DNA of 50,574 bases from Chitinophagales bacterium (lineage in GTDB: Bacteria; Bacteroidota; Bacteroidia; Chitinophagales; UBA2359), in contig JAEUUX010000042.1 of assembly GCA_016787295.1 (NCBI GenBank), positions 1 through 50,574 of the forward strand, written 5' to 3'. The notes beneath the pieces were generated by a model that saw only the letters and a list, made by a program, of their open reading frames with translations, searched no databases and was not told the DNA's origin. Below, in pieces: positions 18,683 through 26,753 of this stretch. Position numbers and translations under genes: made by a program. Numbering within the stretch: the stretch's first letter is position 1; the number at the start of each line of letters is the position of its first letter.

Positions 18683-18712
18683 TTGTTCTAGTTTTTGAGG
18701 TGGGCTAAAGCA

Positions 18713-18752
18713 AAAAAATCCCTTATTGGACTGTTAGCAGCCCAATAAGAGA
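18713..18752 (-). terminator. Terminator of the DUF3108 gene
   Basis: On the minus strand CTTATTGG (plus 18742-18749) pairs with CCAATAAG (plus 18722-18729) around a 12-nt loop and is followed by GGGATTTTTTT. It lies about 25 bp beyond the DUF3108 stop. Confidence 0.75.
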
Positions 18753-18777
18753 TTAATAGAAATAAGAAAATAGCTGG

Positions 18778-19626
18778 TTATTTTATCTTAGAAGTAAGGG
18801 GGTGTTTTAGACCACTGTAGTTGTTCAAATAGGCTTTAACATATCCTACCGATAAGGCAGATTCAACATAAATAGGCAAGCGATTTGCGTCGTCAGTAGT
18901 ATATATAACCATGTCTTCACCACCTTTGAACGCATTGCTTTCTAACAAAAGTGGTGCAAATTTGGTGCAACGGAATGTACCAAAATCGGTTTTAATGTTC
19001 TCCTTGCCTTTGTATTTGAGATAGATAGGATAGATTTCGCCGTCGAGAAACACGTCCATATTTACTACATCGCCTACTTTCATGCCTGAATAATCGATGC
19101 AACGCGAATAATAAACAGCCGACAAAAGGTCTTGCGAACAAGTAGGGATATTAACCGTTTTGTTTTGCAATTTGGTTTTGCCTTTGGTTTTGTGGTAATT
19201 AATCAACACCTGATTTTTTTCGGGATAAAAAGTATAGAGGTGTTGAATGGTATAACCACCTTCGTTCACATCGCGCAAAAATTTCAAGGGGCGCAAAGTA
19301 GTTGGTTCAATATAAGTTTCATAGCGGTCGCGCACTTTATAGAACCAGTCAAAAGCACGAGCTGTTTTACCATTGGCAACAGCATGTAACGAGGAACGTC
19401 CATTGACGGTCTCGTTTTTTAGCGAAAAATCTACTGTGCCGGCTTTCATCCAAGCAGCCGTCCAGTTATAATAAATAGTATAACTTGCGGATTCGCCCGC
19501 TTGAAAAACATTATTCTTGAGGTCGCAAGTGTAATTAATGTGACCGCCTGTTTCGGCTTCAGCGGTCTTTTGATACGTCATTGTACATAACAACAATAGT
19601 GTTATGATAAAAAGAAATGGTTTCAT
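18778..19626 (-). CDS. DUF3108 domain-containing secreted protein
   Basis: 282 residues from the second ATG (MKPFLFIITLLLLCTMTY), which starts the signal peptide; the first ATG at 19641 adds five residues. The mature part shows the DUF3108 pattern: FQAGESASYTIYYNWTAAWMKAGTVDFSL, then RAFDWFYKVRDRYETYIE, LRPLKFLRDVNEGGYTI, SAVYYSRCIDYSGMKVGDVV, and FRCTKFAPLLLESNAFKGGE with VYTTDDANRLPIYVE. This family adopts a beta-rich, lipocalin-like fold thought to be periplasmic or membrane associated; its ligand is not known. It is leftward, about 110 bp after the peroxidase gene, and has its own strong terminator. Confidence 0.85.
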   Translation of the reverse strand: MKPFLFIITLLLLCTMTYQKTAEAETGGHINYTCDLKNNVFQAGESASYTIYYNWTAAWMKAGTVDFSLKNETVNGRSSLHAVANGKTARAFDWFYKVRDRYETYIEPTTLRPLKFLRDVNEGGYTIQHLYTFYPEKNQVLINYHKTKGKTKLQNKTVNIPTCSQDLLSAVYYSRCIDYSGMKVGDVVNMDVFLDGEIYPIYLKYKGKENIKTDFGTFRCTKFAPLLLESNAFKGGEDMVIYTTDDANRLPIYVESALSVGYVKAYLNNYSGLKHPLTSKIK

Positions 19627-19734
19627 AGTTATAGGTCGCACTTATTGAATAATAACAACTTTTAGACGATTTTGTTGTGCGATACGTTTAATTTCGCCAC
19701 AAAAATTTTGCCATTTTTATGCAAAATGCTTATT

Positions 19735-20751
19735 TTAAGGCAAAAAAAGCGAATTTTGGCAAAAAGATGTATCTGTTAAGGCATATAAAAACTGTATCAG
19801 GTCGTTTTTTTGCTGCTCGGTTAGCGAAAAGCCGCGCAGCACGGGGTTTTTGTTGGGGTGTTGTTCGCCACCTTTGGCATAATGTTCTACCACTTCGGAA
19901 AGCGTTTTTTTGCTACCATCGTGCATATAAGGTGCAGTTTGGGCAATGTTGCGCAGGCTTGGCACTTTGAATTTTGCTAAATCCTCGCTTTTTCGCGTAA
20001 AATGGATTCTGCCCGAATCGGGATACACTTCATAGAGACCGTTGTTTTGAAAACTTTGGTCAGTGAACAAAAAACCGCTATGACACGTGGCACATGCCAA
20101 ACTATCAGACAAAAATAATTGATAACCACGTTGCTGGCTCGTCGACATGGCGTAAGGTTGTTGCTCCGATACATAACGGTCATACGGACTATTGCCACTC
20201 AACAAACTTCGCTCAAAAGTAGCAATGGCACGTGTAATAACAAAAGGATCGGGTGGTCGTTGATAGGCTTTTTGGCTCAAGAATACTATGTCATTTTGCT
20301 CGTTCAAACGTTCAGCAATGGCGTTGATATCAAAATCAAATTCATGGTGTGCCATAATAGGTACGAAAACCTGTCTTTCCAAATCGGGAACGCTACCTTC
20401 GAACAAAAGATCGGTTTGATAACCAATGTTGGCGATGGTGGGCGCGTTGCGTTTGCCTATGCTACCTGCTGTCCCCTCACTAAAAGCGACGGTATCAGCA
20501 AAAGCAAATTGTGGCAAATGGCACGAAGCACAAGATAGTTTGTTGTCGCGCGACAAAGCCGTGCTATAAAACAATTTTTTACCCAATAAAATGCGCTCGG
20601 CAGTTGGGGCATTATCGGCGGGAAAAATAATAGGCGGAAAACCTGCGGGATAAACGGGTTCGTAAATTGGTTCGATGGGTTCTTTTTGGCAAGAAGATAT
20701 ACAGTACAATAGCATACTGAGTGCCAAAATCCTTAGTGGTATGCGTTGCAT
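19735..20751 (-). CDS. Di-haem cytochrome c peroxidase (MauG/CcpA-like) lipoprotein
   Basis: 338 residues. A lipoprotein signal (LLYCISSC, lipid Cys about 21) is followed by two c-type haem motifs, CASCH (residues 74-78) and CATCH (220-224), as in bacterial di-haem peroxidases and MauG. Other family segments: GKKLFYSTALSRDNKLSCAS, NAPTIANIGYQTDLLFEGSV, FKVPSLRNIAQTAPYMHDGS (the conserved MHDG turn with the distal Met) and LTEQQKNDLIQFL. Such proteins reduce hydrogen peroxide or oxidise protein-bound substrates in the periplasm. The substrate cannot be chosen from sequence. It is leftward, upstream of the DUF3108 gene, and preceded by a fragment of the dispersed repeat. Confidence 0.9.
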   Translation of the reverse strand: MQRIPLRILALSMLLYCISSCQKEPIEPIYEPVYPAGFPPIIFPADNAPTAERILLGKKLFYSTALSRDNKLSCASCHLPQFAFADTVAFSEGTAGSIGKRNAPTIANIGYQTDLLFEGSVPDLERQVFVPIMAHHEFDFDINAIAERLNEQNDIVFLSQKAYQRPPDPFVITRAIATFERSLLSGNSPYDRYVSEQQPYAMSTSQQRGYQLFLSDSLACATCHSGFLFTDQSFQNNGLYEVYPDSGRIHFTRKSEDLAKFKVPSLRNIAQTAPYMHDGSKKTLSEVVEHYAKGGEQHPNKNPVLRGFSLTEQQKNDLIQFLYALTDTSFCQNSLFLP

Positions 20752-20784
20752 GGTGGTCGTGTTCTGTTTGAGTTATTTTGTCGG

Positions 20785-20826
20785 AGCCCGCAACAATCCG
20801 CCCGCCAGGGAACGCTCAAAAAAAAT
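20785..20826 (+). repeat. Truncated copy of the dispersed GC-rich element
   Basis: Only the right end remains: AGCCCGCAACAATCCGCCCG, then CCAGGGAACGCTCAAAAAAA, matching the terminal ~40 bp of the full elements with several changes. It lies in the 133-bp gap between the peroxidase gene and the subtilisin gene. Confidence 0.6.
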
Positions 20827-20884
20827 TTTGATGCTGATATATCAGGATATTTAACCGACTGAATGTTTTATAGACATATATATC

Positions 20885-23302
20885 CTATTCCACCGACAGT
20901 TGTACTTGTAGTTGGTAGTCACCTGCTCCTGTTTGGCAGCGCACCAAGATGTAGTACAAACCGGCAGACACATCGTCCAAAGCGATGGTTTCGTTGGCAG
21001 CCTTGGAGATACCACGTCCATCGTAGTCGTTCCAGCGTGGAGCTTTAGCTTTTTTTACATAAACGTCAATGTTGGCTTTGGCACTCGAATTAACCTTGAC
21101 CTGTAGGCGTTTGCCAATGCTCAATTTATAGTAAGCCGACGGTTGACCGACTTTTGAGAGTTGTGTGGTGGCTTTGGCGGTCAACGAAAGTGGGCGCGCG
21201 TTGGTGGCAATGGTGTTGAAATTGGCTACCATTTCACACATTCCTGCTCCTTGATAGGCACGCAACAAAAGGTAATAACTACCCGAATTGACTTGGGCAA
21301 TGCTGATTCGTTCGGAAGAACCTTCGTCGGCGCTCGAAAAATCATAGATACGTTTGCTGGGGTCGGGCAGTGCATTGCGTTTGATATAAAGGTCAAAGTC
21401 GTTGCCACTGGTGGAGCTATCCAACTGCACATTGAGCGTTCCACCAATTTGTAGGGCATAGACATGCTCTTGTCCTGCGGCAGAAAAAGTGGCGCTACGT
21501 TGGGCGCTCAAAGGCAAAACCATAACAGTTGGATTTGTTGTGTTATTAGTTTGAGGAGTATTGCTCGTATTTGTAGTGTTTGAAGTACTGGCTATGGGCG
21601 AACCACTACTATTATTAATAGCAGCAGGATTTTGCGCTTTTTGCACCGCTTTGAGTGCATTGATTCGTCCAAAACCAAAGTATACCGAATGTCCATTGGC
21701 GCTATAGTCACTCGCGCTACCGATTTTGTCGGTGGTATTTTCCAATATGTTTTTAACTTGCTGGGCGGTAAGTTGTTTGTTGGCAGACAAAACTAAGGCG
21801 GCAACACCTGCTACCAAAGGACAAGCGCTCGATGTTCCTCCGAAAGAATAGGTATAATCGCCTTCGTCATAACCCTTAAAACCAATTTGTCCGTCGGGAA
21901 GGTCTATGGTGCCTGTCACGTCGGCGGTGGTGATACCTGCCCCTCCTGCACCGTTCGAGGGTGCGCAGATAGAGATGGATTTACCATAATTGGAGTAGGT
22001 AGCTTTTTCGTCTTTGCTGTTCGAAGCTGCTACGGCAATCACATTGGGGTGCGTGGCAAAACCTGTATATTGGTCGGGTTTATAGGCATTGATATTGCGG
22101 TTGGTGTTGCCTGCTGCAAAAACAATAACACAACCCTTGCCGTTGCGTCCTTCGGTGGCGCAACGCTTGATGGCGTTGAACATGCGCGTCGACATAACAA
22201 ATTCGGAGTCCGCCGACCCCCAACTATTGCTTACCACATCGGCTTTTTTTTCCATGCAATAGTTAAACCATTTTTCTACTTGGCTATCCGATATGCCCGA
22301 AAATCGCAAAGGCATGAGTTTTGACATAGGTGCAACACCAACAATACCTATGCCATTCGCCGAACCCACGGCTACACCCGCGCAACAAGTGCCATGCCAA
22401 TCGCCTAAACGCGGATTAGGGTCAGTCGTTTCAGTTTCAAAGTCGTAGGGAGCAACCACCTTGTTGCTGCCACCCAAATCAGGGTGTTGGAGGTCGAAGC
22501 CGCTATCTATGACGGCTACCACAATTTGGGGGTCGCCCATATTGCCCAAGTGTTCCCAAGCATCAATAACTTTGGCATCGGCACCTTTTTTGAAAGAGGT
22601 AGGAGACCATTCGCCGTGCTGCCCTGTGTTGCGCAAATGCCACAAATCTGACAGCAATTCGTCAGATGGCATAGTGAAAGTCGCATAACTCGGACGGCTA
22701 ATCAAGTCGGGTTCGGCTATGCTAACAGCAGGATTTTGCTGCAATTGCACCACTATACCAATAGCCATAGCAGGGTCGGCTTGGAGAATATATTCCATAA
22801 TCCCTCGTTGTTCTTTTATCTGCCAAGCATAACTTTGTAGCACTTGTTGGCGTTGGGTCATCGAGGTATTGTTGTTGAATACCAAATAAATTTCACCTGA
22901 TGGGATGAGGGCTTCGGCTTCGTTTTTGTCCGAAAAATGATATACCGCAAAACCGTCTTGTGCCTCGTTTGCATTAGTGGCAGAACGGCTTTTGGTGGCT
23001 TGTATATCTATGAGCGCGAAGCCATTTAACGTATCTTGAGCAGATTCGTTATTGGACTCCATTCCGCCGCGACTTTTGGTGGCGTGTTGTGCCACAAAAC
23101 GTTGACTTTTGTTGAGGGTGACAGTGGTGTTGCCATAGCGCAAAACTGTAGTGTCGGCATTTCGGGCTGGTGCCTGCTGCGGACTTGGTGGAGCGGTATG
23201 GGTTGGCAAATCCGTATTGGGGTTTTCTTCGTTAGATTTAAAGATAGAGGTAAGCCAACGTACAAAACCTGTCAGCTTATTGGTAGGTTTTTCTTGAGAC
23301 AT
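20885..23302 (-). CDS. Subtilisin-like (S8) serine protease with two C-terminal PPC-like domains
   Basis: 805 residues. Catalytic triad: Asp266 in VVAVIDSGFDLQHPDLGG, His303 in DWHGTCCAGVAVGSANG, Ser491 in FGGTSSACPLVAGVAAL; oxyanion Asn399 in VFAAGNTNRN. Residues 80-220 resemble an inhibitory propeptide (ending in AVSIAEPDLIS). After a Ser/Thr/Asn linker (about 565-600) come two PPC-like beta domains (about 605-700 and 705-805, with DFDLYIKRNA and NIDVYVKKAKA), usual in secreted proteases. The N-terminus MSQEKPTNKLTGFVRWLTSI has no signal peptide and no T9SS C-terminal domain is seen, which is odd for this layout. The motif ATKSR occurs twice in the N-terminal part. It is monocistronic with a strong promoter. 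Confidence 0.92.
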   Translation of the reverse strand: MSQEKPTNKLTGFVRWLTSIFKSNEENPNTDLPTHTAPPSPQQAPARNADTTVLRYGNTTVTLNKSQRFVAQHATKSRGGMESNNESAQDTLNGFALIDIQATKSRSATNANEAQDGFAVYHFSDKNEAEALIPSGEIYLVFNNNTSMTQRQQVLQSYAWQIKEQRGIMEYILQADPAMAIGIVVQLQQNPAVSIAEPDLISRPSYATFTMPSDELLSDLWHLRNTGQHGEWSPTSFKKGADAKVIDAWEHLGNMGDPQIVVAVIDSGFDLQHPDLGGSNKVVAPYDFETETTDPNPRLGDWHGTCCAGVAVGSANGIGIVGVAPMSKLMPLRFSGISDSQVEKWFNYCMEKKADVVSNSWGSADSEFVMSTRMFNAIKRCATEGRNGKGCVIVFAAGNTNRNINAYKPDQYTGFATHPNVIAVAASNSKDEKATYSNYGKSISICAPSNGAGGAGITTADVTGTIDLPDGQIGFKGYDEGDYTYSFGGTSSACPLVAGVAALVLSANKQLTAQQVKNILENTTDKIGSASDYSANGHSVYFGFGRINALKAVQKAQNPAAINNSSGSPIASTSNTTNTSNTPQTNNTTNPTVMVLPLSAQRSATFSAAGQEHVYALQIGGTLNVQLDSSTSGNDFDLYIKRNALPDPSKRIYDFSSADEGSSERISIAQVNSGSYYLLLRAYQGAGMCEMVANFNTIATNARPLSLTAKATTQLSKVGQPSAYYKLSIGKRLQVKVNSSAKANIDVYVKKAKAPRWNDYDGRGISKAANETIALDDVSAGLYYILVRCQTGAGDYQLQVQLSVE

Positions 23303-23339
23303 ATTGTAAAATGCGTTAAATACATGGGGGTTTATTGGG

Positions 23340-23371
23340 CAAAATTACAACTTCTTGACATAAATGCCAAA
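23340..23371 (-). promoter_or_regulatory. Promoter of the subtilisin-like gene
   Basis: Minus strand TTTG (plus 23368-23371), 20-bp spacer, TAATTTTG (plus 23340-23347): a close match to the Bacteroidota consensus, about 40 bp before the start codon. Confidence 0.7.
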
Positions 23372-23419
23372 ATAGTGCGAAAAAAAAATAAAAATTTATT
23401 TCGTTTGTCAGAAATGACG

Positions 23420-23427
23420 TAATTTTG
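23420..23427 (+). promoter_or_regulatory. -7 element upstream of recF
   Basis: TAATTTTG, 47 bp before the TTG start of recF. A TTTC about 18 bp upstream is a weak -33. It is divergent from the protease promoter. Confidence 0.4.
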
Positions 23428-23474
23428 CGGCTTTTAAAGGCATAATATCGTTTTTTCATCATAAAAAGGCAATT

Positions 23475-24584
23475 TTGCAACTCCAAAATATAACGCTCAC
23501 CAACTATAAGAACTATGTTCAGACAAACCTTAGTTTTTGTCCGACGGTCAATTTGATTGTCGGCTTAAATGGGGCAGGCAAAACCAATTTGTTAGATGCC
23601 ATTTATAGTTTGTGCGCGTGCAAAAGCTATTTTAACTATAGCGATGGGCAAAATATCAGGCATGACAGCAATTTTTTTAGGATAGAAGGCAATTTTTTGG
23701 TCGAAAATAAGTCCGAAAATATTGTGTTTACCTATTCTGTCCAAAAGAAAAAAGATTTTATGCGCAACCGTCTTAGCTATGACAAATTATCTGACCATAT
23801 TGGTTTGTTGCCTTTGGTGATGATTGCTCCCGACGACATTGCTTTGGTCAAAGAAGGTGGCGAACTGCGCCGCAAACTGTTAGACACTACTTTGTCGCAA
23901 CTAAGCTCCGATTATCTGCACACACTCATCCTATATAATAAGGTATTGCAGCACCGCAATGCTTTGCTCAAGCAATTTGCCGAGCAACGACTCTACGATG
24001 CCACACTTTTACAAAGTTTCGACACCCAACTGTTGGCAACAGGACGCACCTTGCACCAACACCGCCAAACTTTTATCGCTGCCCTAAATCCGCTTTTGCA
24101 ACAACACTATGAACACATTAGCAACGGACGCGAAACCGTTAACGGACACTACGAATCGGCTTTGAACCAAAAAGATTTTGCGCTGTTGCTCGCCGACAAC
24201 CTCACTGCCGACCGCCTACAACAGCGAACCACCGAAGGCATACATCGCGACGATTGGGTGTTTCAGAGTAATGGTTTTGCTTTAAAGAAATATGGTTCAC
24301 AAGGACAACAAAAATCGTTTTTGATTGCCCTAAAGTTGGCAGTCTACCAATATATCTACCAACAAAAACAGCAACAACCCATCTTGCTGCTTGATGATAT
24401 TTTCGACAAATTGGACGCACAAAGAATTTACCAACTATTGCGCCTCACCTCTCATAATCCTGCTTTTGGGCAAGTGTTTATCTCCGATACACAAGCTACC
24501 CGCTTAGAAGCAATTTTTCATGACCTCAAGGTGGTCTATAAAAAGTTTTTGGTGGAAGATGGTGTTGTGACGGTTTTTGAATGA
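23475..24584 (+). CDS. recF: DNA replication and repair protein RecF
   Basis: 369 residues from a TTG start; the conserved RecF N-terminus (LQNITLTNYKNYVQTNLSF) follows at once and no ATG or GTG fits. Walker A is GLNGAGKTN (about 30-38), the RecF body includes PDDIALVKEGGELRRKLLD and LLQQHYEHIS, and the C-terminal part has SQGQQKSFLIALKLA (ABC signature region) and Walker B ILLLDDIFDKLD. RecF is an SMC-like ATPase that helps load RecA on gapped DNA through RecO and RecR. It is followed after 111 bp by aroE. The neighbourhood is not the dnaA-dnaN cluster seen in some phyla. Confidence 0.94.
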   Translation: MQLQNITLTNYKNYVQTNLSFCPTVNLIVGLNGAGKTNLLDAIYSLCACKSYFNYSDGQNIRHDSNFFRIEGNFLVENKSENIVFTYSVQKKKDFMRNRLSYDKLSDHIGLLPLVMIAPDDIALVKEGGELRRKLLDTTLSQLSSDYLHTLILYNKVLQHRNALLKQFAEQRLYDATLLQSFDTQLLATGRTLHQHRQTFIAALNPLLQQHYEHISNGRETVNGHYESALNQKDFALLLADNLTADRLQQRTTEGIHRDDWVFQSNGFALKKYGSQGQQKSFLIALKLAVYQYIYQQKQQQPILLLDDIFDKLDAQRIYQLLRLTSHNPAFGQVFISDTQATRLEAIFHDLKVVYKKFLVEDGVVTVFE

Positions 24585-24695
24585 GAGGAGACAGAAGGTA
24601 AATGAGAAAACAAATACACCTTCTACTCGCCCAAAATTAATAAAAAAACACCTCCACTCTCTCCGATTCAATTTCTTTCCGTATTTTCTTATCTT

Positions 24696-25466
24696 ATGAG
24701 TAAATATCAATTTGGGATCATTGGTTTCCCGCTTGGACATTCGTTTTCGCCCCAATATTTCAATGACAAATTTAGGCGTGAGAACATTCACAATTGTAGT
24801 TACCAATTATTTCCCTTGCCCGATTGCAGCGAATTTGGTACGTTATTGTCCGAAAACCCCCATTTGTGCGGCTTAAACGTGACTCTTCCACACAAGGAGA
24901 ACATCATGGCACATTTAGATGCCCTTGACGAAACCGCCCAAAAAGTGGGTGCGGTCAATTGTATCAAAATTTCTCACCACCATTGTGTTGGTTACAATAC
25001 CGACTGTTTGGCGTTTGAGAAAACCCTTTTGCCTTTGCTCCAACCCCATCATCAGCAGGCTTTGGTGTTGGGCTATGGCGGCGCTGCCAAAGCAGTGGGT
25101 TATGTATTGGAAAAAAACAACATCGCCTTTCGCTATGTTTGTCGCCAATCCCACAACGAAAAGTGCATGACCTACAACGATTTGAGTGCCGAAATCTTGC
25201 AAACACATCACCTCATTGTCCAAGCCACACCATTAGGCATGTATCCCGAAGTGCATACTTCGCCCCCGATAGATTATAGCCAATTGGGTAGCCAGCATTT
25301 GTGTTACGACTTGATATATAATCCAGCCGAAACCCAATTTTTGAAACAGTGTGCCGAACAAGGCGCAGCTACCAAAAACGGTTTGCAAATGCTCTATCTA
25401 CAAGCCGAAGCAGCGTGGCAGATTTGGAAAAAGAAAGACGCTGAAGTATTCGCCAATTTTTCGTAG
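24696..25466 (+). CDS. aroE: Shikimate dehydrogenase (NADP+)
   Basis: 256 residues, slightly shorter than usual. Substrate loop FGIIGFPLGHSFSPQYFN (Ser pair binding shikimate), catalytic Lys in CGLNVTLPHKENIM (about residues 58-71), VGAVNCIK with Asn, GYNTDCLAF with Asp, the nucleotide loop VLGYGGAAKAVGYVL and the QATPLGMYPE segment are all present. The C-terminal NGLQMLYLQAEAAWQIW closes the active site. It reduces 3-dehydroshikimate to shikimate in aromatic amino acid synthesis. tsaC/sua5 follows after 14 bp, so cotranscription is likely. Confidence 0.95.
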   Translation: MSKYQFGIIGFPLGHSFSPQYFNDKFRRENIHNCSYQLFPLPDCSEFGTLLSENPHLCGLNVTLPHKENIMAHLDALDETAQKVGAVNCIKISHHHCVGYNTDCLAFEKTLLPLLQPHHQQALVLGYGGAAKAVGYVLEKNNIAFRYVCRQSHNEKCMTYNDLSAEILQTHHLIVQATPLGMYPEVHTSPPIDYSQLGSQHLCYDLIYNPAETQFLKQCAEQGAATKNGLQMLYLQAEAAWQIWKKKDAEVFANFS

Positions 25467-25480
25467 CTAATTTTTCTCTT

Positions 25481-26461
25481 TTGATAGGTACTTCCATTGT
25501 TCAAGCAAAAATGCTTTTGGAGCAAGCTAAAGTAGTGGCTATCCCAACCGAAACGGTATATGGTCTGGCAGGCAACGCCCTCGACAAAGCCGCTGTAGCA
25601 CAAATATTCCACATCAAAAACCGTCCTTTTTTTGACCCGCTTATCGTTCATACACACAGTTTAGCGGGCATCGACGAGTTGGTGCAGGAATTTCCTGTGG
25701 CTGCGCGGCGTTTGGCAGAACAGACAATGCCCGGCGCCGTGACTTTGCTGCTACCCAAACGCTCCCACATTCCCGATTTGGTGACATCAGGTTTGCCCAA
25801 CGTAGCCGTTCGCATACCCAATCACCCTCTGACCTTAGCTTTATTGTCGAGTTTATCCTTTCCGCTTGCAGCTCCGAGTGCCAATCCCTTTGGCTACATT
25901 AGCCCCACCACCGCCCAGCACGTCGCCGACCAGTTGGGTGATAGGCTTCCCTATATCTTGGACGGTGGTGCATGTAGTATTGGCATAGAGTCGACCATCG
26001 TTGGCTTTCCGAACCAACAAGCCACCATCTACCGAATGGGCGGCATGACCATCGAGTTGTTGGAAGACCTATTGCAGCAAAAAATCGTATTGGCTCCGCA
26101 ACAAAGCAATTCGCCGCAAACAGCGGGACAGTTAGACCAACATTATTCGCCCACCGCTCCCATGTTGTTAGGCAACATCGAGCAACTAATAAACACCCAT
26201 TCAGACAGGCAACGCATTGGCGTTTTGAGTTTTCAAAACCCCTATTTGCACCTACCGAATGTGGTGGAGCGGTTTATTTTGTCTCCCGACGGCGATATGA
26301 TAATAGCCGCGCAACATCTTTTTGCCGCTATGCGTTACTTAGATGCCCAGCATCTCGACCTCATCATAGCAGAACCCTTACCCGAAATAGGTCTTGGACG
26401 CGCCATCAATGATAGGTTGCGCCGCGCCGCTGCCAAAGCCACACATTTTCCGCCATTGTAA
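25481..26461 (+). CDS. L-threonylcarbamoyladenylate synthase (Sua5 type)
   Basis: 326 residues from a TTG start 14 bp after aroE. Relatives begin IGTDI..A..LL, matching IGTSIVQAKMLLEQ here, which supports the TTG; the next ATG (25511) would remove this segment. The YrdC/TsaC domain (about 1-200) has VVAIPTETVYGLAGNAL, KNRPFFDPLIVH, PGAVTLLLPKRS, APSANPFGYISPTTAQHV and GIESTIVGF. A linker with SPQTAGQLDQHYSPTAPMLL leads to the C-terminal Sua5 domain (about 215-326). The enzyme makes threonylcarbamoyl-AMP from threonine, bicarbonate and ATP for the t6A37 modification of tRNAs. The two-domain form corresponds to Sua5/YwlC rather than single-domain TsaC. Confidence 0.92.
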   Translation: MIGTSIVQAKMLLEQAKVVAIPTETVYGLAGNALDKAAVAQIFHIKNRPFFDPLIVHTHSLAGIDELVQEFPVAARRLAEQTMPGAVTLLLPKRSHIPDLVTSGLPNVAVRIPNHPLTLALLSSLSFPLAAPSANPFGYISPTTAQHVADQLGDRLPYILDGGACSIGIESTIVGFPNQQATIYRMGGMTIELLEDLLQQKIVLAPQQSNSPQTAGQLDQHYSPTAPMLLGNIEQLINTHSDRQRIGVLSFQNPYLHLPNVVERFILSPDGDMIIAAQHLFAAMRYLDAQHLDLIIAEPLPEIGLGRAINDRLRRAAAKATHFPPL

Positions 26462-26480
26462 AATAATCATGATTAAACCC

Positions 26481-26518
26481 CAAAACCTCCTCTACCGCAA
26501 AGGTCAGAGGAGGTTTTG
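26481..26518. terminator. Stem-loop between sua5 and the ABC ATPase gene
   Basis: CAAAACCTCCTCT (26481-26493) pairs perfectly with AGAGGAGGTTTTG (26506-26518) around a 12-nt loop. The stem is very stable but has no long U-run beyond the stem on either side. It is the likely end of the recF-aroE-sua5 transcript. Confidence 0.65.
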
Positions 26519-26582
26519 AGCGTTGGAAACACAGACATAAAACTATTTTTATAGTTATTTATGCCTTTGTTCGAAATTATTA

Positions 26583-26694
26583 TTTTTTGGGCGTTTCCCT
26601 GCGGGTCGGGCTTTACAGGGCTTCGCTAACGCTACGGTGCAAGCACCAGCCTGCGGCTGCCCTTACAATCCCTAACGCGCTTCGCCACTCGAAC
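26583..26694 (-). repeat. Dispersed GC-rich intergenic element, subtype B
   Basis: Reverse-oriented copy of about 112 bp. Read on the minus strand it starts GTTCGAGTGGCGAAGCGCGT, has the subtype B centre GCAGCCGCAGGCTGGTGC and ends in CAGGGAAACGCCCAAAAAA. It lies between convergent sua5 and the ABC ATPase gene. The nearest relative is the copy at 31736-31838. Confidence 0.85.
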
Positions 26695-26753
26695 GATAGA
26701 TGTTTTTTGGCTATCTTTCGAAGTTTCTTTTAAAAAAATGCAAATACAACAAA

